A stretch of DNA of 5,816 nucleotides from an uncultured Erysipelotrichaceae bacterium. GTDB taxonomy: Bacteria > Bacillota_I > Bacilli_A > Erysipelotrichales > Erysipelotrichaceae. Below, one piece after another: positions 1 through 5,816 of this stretch; the stretch's first letter is position 1; each line of letters starts with the position of its first letter. A program made the translations under genes and the position numbers. The DNA lies in NCBI GenBank assembly GCA_900314345.1, contig OMUX01000196.1, positions 1 through 5,816 of the forward strand, given 5' to 3'. Below the pieces are notes generated by a model. That model ran no database searches and was not told where the DNA came from. It was given only the letters and a program-made list of their open reading frames with translations.

Positions 1-381
1 GATGAAATTCGTGATGACAAGATCCGTGAGGGTATTGTCCTTCACAAATCCTCTTAAAAGATCCATTAACTGCTGCAGCGGTTCTTCATTCAGCCAGTCA
101 TCCGAGTCAACAACCTTGAACCAGATGCCCTTTGCAAGGGACATGCCGGTGTTGATGACACCGCCGTGTCCTTTGTTCTCCTGGTGCACAGCCTTTACAA
201 TACCCGGATGCTTTCTTTCCCATTCATCCGCAATCTCACCGGTGCGGTCCTTTGATCCATCATCAACGATGAGAATCTCACATTCATTTCCACACGGAAT
301 CAGGGATGAAATGCAGTGTTCCATGTAGTCCTGTGAGTTGTAGCAGGGAATGACAAAGCTGATCAGAGGTCTGTTGTTCAT
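1..381 (-). CDS. GT2-family glycosyltransferase, N-terminal part (3' end beyond window)
   Basis: I translated this by hand from the ATG at 381-379; the frame stays open for 127 codons to the window edge, so the C-terminus is missing. The N-terminus reads MNNRPLISFVIPCYNSQDYM, the classic GT-A start of family 2 transferases. It is followed by the nucleotide-binding IVDDGSKDRT (residues 38-47), HQENKGHGGVINTGM (66-80) and the metal-binding acidic cluster VDSDDW (91-96). These enzymes transfer a sugar from a nucleotide donor to a lipid or saccharide acceptor at the cytoplasmic face; donor and acceptor cannot be told from this part. A strong Shine-Dalgarno AAGGAG sits 5 nt before the ATG. The ATG overlaps the stop of the upstream PAP2 gene as ATGA, which suggests translational coupling. 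Whether C-terminal membrane helices follow is unknown. The family call is firm, the specific role open. Confidence 0.93.
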   Translation of the reverse strand, partial: MNNRPLISFVIPCYNSQDYMEHCISSLIPCGNECEILIVDDGSKDRTGEIADEWERKHPGIVKAVHQENKGHGGVINTGMSLAKGIWFKVVDSDDWLNEEPLQQLMDLLRGFVKDNTLTDLVITNFI

Positions 382-1124
382 GCGGACTCCTTTTCTGCAT
401 TATTTCTGATGAAACAGAAATGATGCTGGTATACAAGCACCCTGCAGAGATACCACATCAGGAATGCACATGTGACATCAATGGCGGAATGCTGCTTGAG
501 AAACATGGTGGACAGGATGATCAGGATGCCGAAGATCAATGTGCCATAGTGCATGAAAGGCTTCCTTGCATATGCAGAATCCGATGACCATACTGCCGTA
601 ATCACAGCCAGGGTATTGAATACATGAATGCTCGGGAACACATTCGTCGGTGTATCCGCCACATAAAGCTCCTTCACCATGTCCGTGAAGATATTGTTCC
701 TGGGCATGGCAACCGGTCTTAACAGCAGTCTGTTGGGCCATACAGCAGAGACAAGGATGAACACGGACATGCCGATGACAAGCATCGTGCACAGCCTGTG
801 ATATTCCTTCCTGTCATGGATGTACATCTTGACCGCATGATAGCCGACATAGAAGAACCAGCCAAGATACGGGATGATGAAAATCTCAAGGAAGGGAATA
901 TGATCATCAATATCGATGTGGATCACGTGATAGCTGCCCGGGACTCCCTTTTCAAGTGCATGGAAGAAGATCAGATAGACAAGACAATACACAATCATCG
1001 GGAATGCATCCTGGAAATACTTCAGAAGCAGTTCCCATTTACTGCCGGAAACGGAGTAACCATACAGCCTGGTGATCAGTTCATTGCCGTTATCCGGATA
1101 TTTTCTGGAATTCCTGTTTGCCAC
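378..1124 (-). CDS. PAP2-superfamily membrane phosphatase/transferase, AUR1-like
   Basis: A 248-residue integral membrane protein with about six hydrophobic segments (near 39-55, 78-97, 109-128, 167-181, 191-206, 217-232). The three PAP2 motifs are present in divergent form: PNRLLLRP (130-137) for C1, PSIH (164-167) for C2, and S205-T206 with H212 and D216 for C3. The usual SR of C3 is ST here, followed by MFLKQH, which resembles the AUR1/inositol-phosphorylceramide-synthase branch more than simple phosphatidate phosphatases. The C2 and C3 histidines and the C3 aspartate are kept, so it is probably catalytically active on a phospholipid, polyprenyl phosphate or a related head group. Substrate is not determined. 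Translation starts at GTG (1124-1122), 10 nt after AAGGAG. It has its own putative promoter after the Pel terminator and overlaps the downstream GT2 gene by 4 nt, so the two are probably co-expressed. Confidence 0.9.
   Translation of the reverse strand: MANRNSRKYPDNGNELITRLYGYSVSGSKWELLLKYFQDAFPMIVYCLVYLIFFHALEKGVPGSYHVIHIDIDDHIPFLEIFIIPYLGWFFYVGYHAVKMYIHDRKEYHRLCTMLVIGMSVFILVSAVWPNRLLLRPVAMPRNNIFTDMVKELYVADTPTNVFPSIHVFNTLAVITAVWSSDSAYARKPFMHYGTLIFGILIILSTMFLKQHSAIDVTCAFLMWYLCRVLVYQHHFCFIRNNAEKESA
387..392 (-). promoter_or_regulatory. Shine-Dalgarno site of the GT2 gene
   Basis: AAGGAG on the minus strand, 5 nt before the ATG at 381. It lies inside the last codons of the PAP2 gene. It fixes the GT2 start and supports the 4-nt ATGA overlap being genuine. 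Confidence 0.8.
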
Positions 1125-1134
1125 AATTACAATG

Positions 1135-1140
1135 CTCCTT
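1135..1140 (-). promoter_or_regulatory. Shine-Dalgarno site supporting the GTG start of the PAP2 gene
   Basis: AAGGAG on the minus strand, 10 nt upstream of the GTG at 1124. The spacing is slightly long. No in-frame ATG or TTG lies closer: the TTG at 1132-1130 is out of frame and is followed directly by TAA. The GTG is therefore the best start. Confidence 0.7.
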
Positions 1141-1163
1141 AATACATTCAGGCAATGCGGCCC

Positions 1164-1187
1164 GAACGTTATTGATTATAGAACGTT
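1164..1187 (-). repeat. Pair of AACGTTC direct repeats around the -10 box (possible operator)
   Basis: On the minus strand AACGTTC occurs at 1187-1181 and again at 1170-1164, 17 bp apart. Each contains the palindrome AACGTT. The upstream copy abuts the TATAAT box and the downstream copy covers the expected transcription start. This placement would suit a repressor site, but no regulator is identified, and a 7-bp repeat could arise by chance. Confidence 0.4.
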
Positions 1188-1203
1188 TCCTCAGAACACC
1201 CTA
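1175..1203 (-). promoter_or_regulatory. Putative promoter of the PAP2-GT2 unit
   Basis: A perfect TATAAT lies at 1180-1175 on the minus strand. With a 17-bp spacer the -35 position (1203-1198) reads TAGGGT, a poor match to TTGACA, and there is no TG extended -10. Predicted transcription starts near 1168 and would leave a leader of about 44 nt before the GTG. The weak -35 suggests low basal activity or a need for an activator. Location between the Pel terminator and the next gene supports the call. Confidence 0.5.
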
Positions 1204-1297
1204 TGAATAAAGTCTTAATTCTGCATAAAATCCCTCTTGTAAGCGGATTCATCATGTTTCTGTGCCATGCATGCAGCAGCTTTATCGGGATATCCGG

Positions 1298-1329
1298 AAA
1301 GAAAAAGACCGTTCCGCATGAGAACGATC
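1298..1329 (-). terminator. Rho-independent terminator at the end of the pel operon
   Basis: On the minus strand, 18 nt after the pelG stop, GATCGTTC (1329-1322) pairs with GAACGGTC (1314-1307) over 8 bp with one G-U pair and a 7-nt loop. It is followed at once by TTTTTCTTT (1306-1298). An A-run before the stem can extend pairing with the T-run. On the plus strand the hairpin has no comparable T-run, so it acts mainly on minus-strand transcription. Confidence 0.85.
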
Positions 1330-1347
1330 CTTTGCAGTACCAGTCTG

Positions 1348-2790
1348 CTACTCTTCTTCATCTTCAGATATTTTCTGAATCACTTCCGTCATCCAGTCCT
1401 TCTGCACAAACGGCTTCAGCGAAAGAACTTCATAGTTCAGATCGGCTGTATAGCTCTTCAGCCGCAGGAAGCTGCTGATCAGAAACAAGAGACACCCTGC
1501 CGCAAACCCAAGACCGAAGTACTGCCTGAGATCCAGCACAGCCGTGAGATATGTCAGAAGCGTTGTTGATCCGGCAAAGACCAGACTGTTGATCACCACA
1601 CCTGTATAGTCGGTGTAGTACGTTGAATACTGATTCAGTACATTTGCGATGGCAAATAATCCATAGCCGACACAGAGTGCTTCATAGTATGCCTTCATTT
1701 CCAGATTGAAGCCAGGCTGCAGCTGTTCAAAGAAGATCAGTCCGACGGAAAGCATGACCAGCGTACAGAGTCCCTGCAGCACTGCGCACTGCTGACAGTC
1801 ATGCCACATCAGCGACAGCATATCCTGCCTGGCATTGTCCACTTCTTCTGCCGTTGCCTGTGTATTCAGACTGCTGTAATACCGGTGGTACCTGGTGAAG
1901 AACCTGGTCTCTGCAGCAGTGACAAAATAGACAGTTGAAACAAGCGTTGCAAGATATCCGTAAAGCGAGGGAATATCGTATTCCGGCGCCGAAATGAAAC
2001 TGCCCTGAACCTGCTGTCCGATGGATGAGTTCCAGATGATGAACATATGTCCGAAAAGTCCCACATTCATTGCCGTGCCGCTGACGACCAGCTTCCAGTA
2101 GTGTTTCACCCAGGGCAGGAAATCATAATAGCCTTCATTGCCGACAGGAAAGAAGTCATACAGCAGGATCAGTTCCGCAAGCAGCTGAACCCCATAGCCG
2201 ATGACCACTGCCGTGAGAAAGACCGTGACAGACCCGGCAAAAAACTGTGTCAGGATCCACACGAAGACAAGTGTTATGGCAAGGGAAGCCGCATAGGAGC
2301 CCAGAAGTCCCTTATAGTTGCGGATCGCTGTCAGGAATCCGTTCACTAAGAAGATGGCGGAGATTTCAGCAAGCAATGCAAGATTCAGGAAGATCACTGC
2401 CAGGGAAAGGTCTGACCTGACAAGAAGGATCAGATACAGCACACATCCAGCAGGCAGGACAATGCTTATGCTTCCAAGAAGCGCAGGAATGATCCTGCGG
2501 TTCTTCCCGAGATACATCATGTCAGAAACATACCGGGTCAGCGGGAGGGAAATCACACCTGTAATAAAGAGTGATCCAAGCGTTGCATACGTGATCATGA
2601 CAACCAGGAGATTTCTTCCTTCCTGGGACATGCCCTGTCCTTCCGCAAAATTCAGCAGCAGGATAATAAGCGCTATGCCCATCAGAAGCGGACCGGCAAG
2701 GATCACACTGCTGGTGCCGAAAGCACGTGCCTTGGCGCTGATGCCCTTTTCCTTGAAGAGCTTGTTCAGTTCAAATCCGATTCCTGCCAT
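1348..2790 (-). CDS. pelG: PelG, Pel polysaccharide membrane transport protein
   Basis: A 480-residue protein with about twelve hydrophobic helices (near 27-47, 61-82, 104-122, 129-153, 161-184, 186-212, 231-254, 274-292, 336-355, 370-388, 396-418, 422-446). This matches the MATE/PST-like PelG family; Pseudomonas PelG is of similar length. The N-terminus MAGIGFELNKL is the PelG hallmark. PelG works with PelD and PelE in the membrane complex that moves the growing Pel chain out of the cytoplasm and is thought to activate PelF. A charged loop of about 40 residues (near 295-335) separates helices 8 and 9, and the C-terminus is acidic (SEDEEE). The ATG at 2790 lies 7 nt after GAGGAA, inside the end of pelF; the 20-nt overlap implies coupled translation. 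It is the last pel gene, with a terminator just downstream. The call rests on topology, N-terminal motif and neighbours. Confidence 0.94.
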   Translation of the reverse strand: MAGIGFELNKLFKEKGISAKARAFGTSSVILAGPLLMGIALIILLLNFAEGQGMSQEGRNLLVVMITYATLGSLFITGVISLPLTRYVSDMMYLGKNRRIIPALLGSISIVLPAGCVLYLILLVRSDLSLAVIFLNLALLAEISAIFLVNGFLTAIRNYKGLLGSYAASLAITLVFVWILTQFFAGSVTVFLTAVVIGYGVQLLAELILLYDFFPVGNEGYYDFLPWVKHYWKLVVSGTAMNVGLFGHMFIIWNSSIGQQVQGSFISAPEYDIPSLYGYLATLVSTVYFVTAAETRFFTRYHRYYSSLNTQATAEEVDNARQDMLSLMWHDCQQCAVLQGLCTLVMLSVGLIFFEQLQPGFNLEMKAYYEALCVGYGLFAIANVLNQYSTYYTDYTGVVINSLVFAGSTTLLTYLTAVLDLRQYFGLGFAAGCLLFLISSFLRLKSYTADLNYEVLSLKPFVQKDWMTEVIQKISEDEEE

Positions 2791-4189
2791 GTTCCATTTC
2801 CTCGTACATCTGCCGGTATTTGCTTACCATCATCGGTCTTTGATAGAATGCTTCACAGCGCCTCTTGCCATTCTCCCCGAAGATACGGATCTTTTCCGGG
2901 CTGGTGATCAGCTGCAGGATCTTCTGTGCAATATCCGAAGCATCCATGGGACGGGCAATATAACCTGCCTGACCGAATGTATCTCCCCTTGCGCCGAAGA
3001 TCAGATCCCTGCAGCATCCGACATCCGTCGTGACTGCCGGACGCCCTGCCGCAAAGGATTCCAGCGTACAAAGCGGCTGGCCTTCGGAAAGACTTGTCAG
3101 GATCGTGATATCCAGCTTTTCATAATATGCAATCATATCGACCTGTCCCGGCATGATCACATTGTCCAGCTTCAGATCCCTGACCAGCTGACGGCATTCA
3201 TCTGCGTACTGCTTGTCTTCATCAGATCCAAGAATATGAAGCCTTTCCTTCGGAAAGGACTTCGTAACCTCATAGAAAGCATAGATCATCGTCTTGATGT
3301 CCTTGATCTTGGCAAAGCGTACCGGAGCACCGATATCAACAAACCCGTCCGGTTTCTTCAGGGGAATATGACAGAACCGGTCATATGCAATTCCATTGGA
3401 AATGACCCTGCAGCGCTCTGCAGGAGCACCCAGTTCCATCTGGATTTCAGATGCATTCTGAAACAGGCTTGTGATACACACAGCCCTTTTATAAATAGCT
3501 GAGGAAAGCATGTAGTAGAAATTGATCCACTGCTCTTTGTAATCAGAGGTTGTCCAGCTGCTGCGGATCAGTTCCTCTTCCCTCTCTCTGGAATAGATGC
3601 CATGTTCCGTCAGACAGACAGGCTTTCCTGTGACATTGCCGGCAATGACCGCAAGAAGACCTGCATAGCCGGTACATACAGGATGATAGAAGTCAGCTTC
3701 CGGGATCTCCGTTCCAAGCAAACCCATCACCGGCAGCAGCATCGAGCGTTCCATGTAGAACGTTCCGGCAAACGGTGCCCGCGGGAATGACTCATTCATC
3801 ATCGTGGTAAACAGATTCATGAATGTCTCGCTCATCAGAAACGCCGATGGTTCATACTTCTGTCTGCGGAATGCCGGAATGATCACATCCCAGTCCGGAT
3901 CCTCGCACCGCATCATGTCAAGGATTTCCCTGCTTTCCTCCTCCGTGAAGGAAAAACGGTAGCTGCGCTTCGGCTCCAGGAACTGCTTCTCATCCAGAAA
4001 GCATTCATGGACTTCCTTCACATTCTCCGGCAGCTGATAGACAAACTGTCCCTTCTTCTGCCGGCTTGGACCTATGGTCAGAAGGACGAACTCCACATCC
4101 GGCATTGCCCGGATCAGCTGGTCCGTCCATGAAGAAACACCACCATGGATATAAGGGTAGCTGCCTTCCAGTATCAGACAAACACGCAT
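2771..4189 (-). CDS. pelF: PelF, GT4-family Pel polysaccharide glycosyltransferase
   Basis: A cytosolic GT-B enzyme of 472 residues that polymerises UDP-N-acetylhexosamine into Pel. The N-terminus carries the PelF signature EGSYPYIHGGVSSW (residues 8-21). Further marks are TEHGIYSRER (194-203), ISNGI (263-267), the donor-phosphate region PVRFAKIKDIKT (289-300), GSDEDKQYADEC (321-332) and the GT4 E-x7-E motif EGQPLCTLE (369-377). No signal peptide or membrane helix is seen, as expected. The reading frame extends five codons further to an ATG at 4204, but AAGGAGG (4200-4194) lies between the two ATGs and the family normally begins close to EGSYPY, so 4189 is chosen; the 4-nt spacing is short. 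It starts 19 nt after pelE and overlaps pelG by 20 nt. In Bacillus cereus a pelA deacetylase gene sits between pelE and pelF; none is here. Confidence 0.95.
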   Translation of the reverse strand: MRVCLILEGSYPYIHGGVSSWTDQLIRAMPDVEFVLLTIGPSRQKKGQFVYQLPENVKEVHECFLDEKQFLEPKRSYRFSFTEEESREILDMMRCEDPDWDVIIPAFRRQKYEPSAFLMSETFMNLFTTMMNESFPRAPFAGTFYMERSMLLPVMGLLGTEIPEADFYHPVCTGYAGLLAVIAGNVTGKPVCLTEHGIYSREREEELIRSSWTTSDYKEQWINFYYMLSSAIYKRAVCITSLFQNASEIQMELGAPAERCRVISNGIAYDRFCHIPLKKPDGFVDIGAPVRFAKIKDIKTMIYAFYEVTKSFPKERLHILGSDEDKQYADECRQLVRDLKLDNVIMPGQVDMIAYYEKLDITILTSLSEGQPLCTLESFAAGRPAVTTDVGCCRDLIFGARGDTFGQAGYIARPMDASDIAQKILQLITSPEKIRIFGENGKRRCEAFYQRPMMVSKYRQMYEEMEHGRNRI

Positions 4190-4193
4190 GGAG

Positions 4194-4200
4194 CCTCCTT
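4194..4200 (-). promoter_or_regulatory. Shine-Dalgarno site deciding the pelF start
   Basis: AAGGAGG on the minus strand, 4 nt before the ATG at 4189 and downstream of the alternative ATG at 4204. The alternative ATG has only a weak GAGCAG upstream. This favours the shorter protein beginning MRVCLILEGS. Confidence 0.75.
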
Positions 4201-4208
4201 CCATCTGC

Positions 4209-5108
4209 TCAGTCTTCTTCCCAGATCTGAATCACTTCATCAATTCTCTTGTTCTGAAAGTCCGGATGTGCATGATAATTCCGGATCAGCCGGTCCATGC
4301 CGGCCTTGTCCTTTTTCATATACAGCATGCGCAGCCTCTGGATCCACGCATCCGTGCAGCCGGGCCAGATCAGATCCGTCTGGTTCAGAATCTTTCTTGC
4401 GGCATCGAAATTCCTGCGGTCCAGATAGCATTCCGCAAGCATGACATAAATCTGCGGTGTCTGCAGTGAAGGTATCTGAATCCTCTCTTCCAGCAATGTA
4501 ATCAGTTTTTCCTGACGGATTCCGTACATTGGATCAGAGGAAGAAGCAGTCTTCAGGTATTGATGCAGTGCATCGATATACTTTCCCTGCACAGCCTGCA
4601 GTTTTTCAGGCTGCATGTTTCCCGGATGTGCCAGCTTGTTTTCATAGGCTGAAAACATCATTTCCATGTCTGTTCTTTCCTTTGCCATTGCAGTTGTGGC
4701 AAAGTGCACGATTTCCGGATCGTTGCTGGAACGTGCCTGTTCCAGCAGTTCCGTGCGTTTCTGCTGTGAGTTCAGCAGCGCACCTCTCAGGATTTCCTGC
4801 CGTTTTCTCCCCTTGTATGTGATCAAGGCATCTTCCAGGGGCAGCGAGGCATCACGTTCTGCTTTCCGGAAAAAGCCGGAATCAATGTCCTCATCGTCCT
4901 GTTTGTTTTCAAAGACATTCCGGAAATCCTTTCCGTTGAGACCTCTGACCGTATGAATATGAATGGCCAGCACAATGATTTCACCAAGATAAGGAATCAG
5001 AAACAGCACAGGCCACATCTGCATCGGAACCTTGAGTGCCCTGAAGCCCATCATCGCAAAGAGGAATAATGCAAAGATACCATGGATCAGGATCAGGATA
5101 TTGCTCAT
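4209..5108 (-). CDS. pelE: PelE, membrane-anchored TPR-like Pel biosynthesis protein
   Basis: 299 residues. Two hydrophobic helices (about 3-21 and 31-51) form an N-terminal hairpin; the rest is a charged, helical cytoplasmic part. A conserved-looking PLEDALITYKGRKRQEILR (90-108) follows the membrane part and resembles the PLEEAL...RR segment I associate with PelE-type proteins. TPR-like helix pairs follow, clearest at about 218-275, where LAECYLDRRNFDAARKIL fits the TPR pattern. PelE is known as a scaffold bridging PelD, PelF and PelG. The ATG at 5108 overlaps the pelD stop as ATGA, with GAGGAT upstream as a modest ribosome site. Length is close to Pseudomonas PelE (a little over 300 residues). 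Sequence identity in this family is low, so the name rests on architecture and position between pelD and pelF. Confidence 0.87.
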   Translation of the reverse strand: MSNILILIHGIFALFLFAMMGFRALKVPMQMWPVLFLIPYLGEIIVLAIHIHTVRGLNGKDFRNVFENKQDDEDIDSGFFRKAERDASLPLEDALITYKGRKRQEILRGALLNSQQKRTELLEQARSSNDPEIVHFATTAMAKERTDMEMMFSAYENKLAHPGNMQPEKLQAVQGKYIDALHQYLKTASSSDPMYGIRQEKLITLLEERIQIPSLQTPQIYVMLAECYLDRRNFDAARKILNQTDLIWPGCTDAWIQRLRMLYMKKDKAGMDRLIRNYHAHPDFQNKRIDEVIQIWEED

Positions 5109-5816
5109 AAATCCATATCCTCATTCTGACAGTTCAGTCCTGCATTCCTGAGACGGTTCACAACAATTCCGGCACTGTCCTTGTCGGTATTGGCTGCCAC
5201 CAGAACAACACGGTCATCATCCAGCTGGCCTACGATATCCGTCGGTCTGACAAGACCTGCCAGCTTCCTGTCCAGTTCCTCAATGGTCTGTTCACCGCGG
5301 CTGATCGTGATCGTCTGATAGCTTGAGATCCTGTCATTCTTCATCTGTTTCAGAAGCTCCATCCGCTTGTACAGCATATCCTTGCGGTAGATATGTGTTC
5401 CTTCAATGTAATTCTGGTCGTGTACATTCGTCTGATAGGCAATAGCGGTCACAATCAGGCTTCCGATCAACCGTGAAATGATGAACAGAAGATTCTGGAA
5501 ATACAGGGAAACCTGGCTGAAGTCCGCCTCCATGACGACAATGATGGCAATCAGCCTCCCGTCGCTCACCACCGGTGCAGCATAGACCGGTTCTCCTTCG
5601 ACCATATTCTTATTGAACCAGATCTCGTTGCGGTTCAGCGTTTCAATGACTTCCTGATGTTCGCTCAGCCAGACAGACCGCGGCATCCTTGAAAAGATAC
5701 TGCTTGAGGCTACCTGAAGCCTTGCCGAACGATCGTTTTGCAGGAAGATGGAATAAATCGCAATGGAATGGTTGGAAAGAAGTTTTCCATGACTGAGATG
5801 GATTCCGCCATGATCT
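5105..5816 (-). CDS. pelD: PelD, c-di-GMP receptor of the Pel complex, C-terminal part (start beyond window)
   Basis: The frame is open from the window edge at 5815 to the TGA at 5107-5105, giving 236 C-terminal residues; the in-frame ATG at 5686 is internal, because residues upstream continue the same domain. The first ~130 visible residues look like a GAF domain (SNHSIAIYSIFLQNDRSARL, then PVYAAPVVSDGRLIAIIVV). A degenerate GGDEF domain follows: the catalytic signature is DDDRV (5221-5207), so cyclase activity is not expected. The I-site motif RPTD (5248-5237) is kept, with the canonical five residues before the signature. In Pseudomonas, PelD binds c-di-GMP through such an RxxD plus a further arginine; R178 or R180, counted from the 5686 ATG, could serve. 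The usual N-terminal membrane helices would lie outside the window. It overlaps pelE by ATGA. Confidence 0.92.
   Translation of the reverse strand, partial: DHGGIHLSHGKLLSNHSIAIYSIFLQNDRSARLQVASSSIFSRMPRSVWLSEHQEVIETLNRNEIWFNKNMVEGEPVYAAPVVSDGRLIAIIVVMEADFSQVSLYFQNLLFIISRLIGSLIVTAIAYQTNVHDQNYIEGTHIYRKDMLYKRMELLKQMKNDRISSYQTITISRGEQTIEELDRKLAGLVRPTDIVGQLDDDRVVLVAANTDKDSAGIVVNRLRNAGLNCQNEDMDL

Noticed and set aside
2..328. 108-codon plus-strand frame at the window start
   Set aside because: It is the antisense of the GT2 gene, whose minus-strand product shows clear family motifs.
798..1142. 114-codon plus-strand frame with fairly ordinary composition
   Set aside because: It is antisense to the N-terminal half of the PAP2 gene, which has conserved motifs and a good ribosome site; no support for a second product.
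1268..1275. TGCATGCA palindrome in the intergenic region
   Set aside because: An 8-bp palindrome of alternating bases with no partner site or promoter next to it; chance is sufficient.
1125..1297. Possible riboswitch or small RNA in the gap between the terminator and the PAP2 gene
   Set aside because: I could find no convincing set of stems or second terminator; the predicted leader is only about 44 nt, too short for known riboswitch classes.
1203..1478. 91-codon plus-strand frame starting in the intergenic region
   Set aside because: No Shine-Dalgarno sequence precedes its ATG, it runs through the terminator hairpin and into the antisense of pelG, and its sequence matches no family I know.
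2318..3502. 394-codon open frame on the plus strand, antisense to pelG and pelF
   Set aside because: It lies wholly opposite two well-supported genes, has no recognisable motif or membrane pattern, and its product is a low-complexity arginine/serine-rich mixture typical of a shadow frame.
1..5816. Search for tRNA/rRNA genes, CRISPR arrays, insertion sequences and long repeats
   Set aside because: Nothing found by eye; the window is almost fully coding apart from the 223-bp gap at 1125-1347.

Overview
The window holds the 3' part of a Pel exopolysaccharide operon, followed by a second small gene set. All six genes read on the minus strand, so biological order runs from high to low coordinates. 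The organism is most likely a Gram-positive member of the Bacillota. The Pel genes lie in the compact D-E-F-G order described for Gram-positive Pel clusters, no outer-membrane components (PelB, PelC) are seen, and Shine-Dalgarno sequences are strong (AAGGAG type). Base composition looks close to balanced by eye, so a class such as Erysipelotrichia or Clostridia is possible, but the genus cannot be called from this sequence.

Region by region in transcription order: 5816-5105 is the C-terminal half of PelD, a GAF domain followed by a degenerate GGDEF domain. The GGDEF signature is lost (DDDRV), but the c-di-GMP inhibitory-site motif RxxD (RPTD) remains at exactly the canonical spacing. 5108-4209 is PelE, with two membrane helices and a TPR-like cytoplasmic part. 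4189-2771 is PelF, the GT4 glycosyltransferase. 2790-1348 is PelG, the 12-helix MATE-like membrane protein. The junctions are tight: ATGA overlap, 19-nt gap, 20-nt overlap. A good intrinsic terminator (1329-1298) closes the Pel operon.

After a 223-bp intergenic region comes a probable second transcription unit. That region holds the terminator, a TATAAT -10 box flanked by two AACGTTC repeats, and a Shine-Dalgarno sequence before a GTG start. The unit comprises a PAP2-family membrane protein with AUR1-like motifs (1124-378), overlapped by 4 nt by a GT2 glycosyltransferase (381-1) that runs off the window edge.

Expected joint function: PelD senses c-di-GMP and, with PelE and PelG, forms an inner-membrane complex. 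PelF polymerises UDP-N-acetylhexosamine in the cytoplasm, and PelG with the rest of the complex moves the chain across the membrane. In Bacillus cereus a PelA deacetylase gene lies between pelE and pelF; here those genes are only 19 nt apart, so that gene is absent from its usual place. The PAP2/GT2 pair may add a lipid-linked or envelope glycan step, but its link to Pel is inferred only from adjacency.
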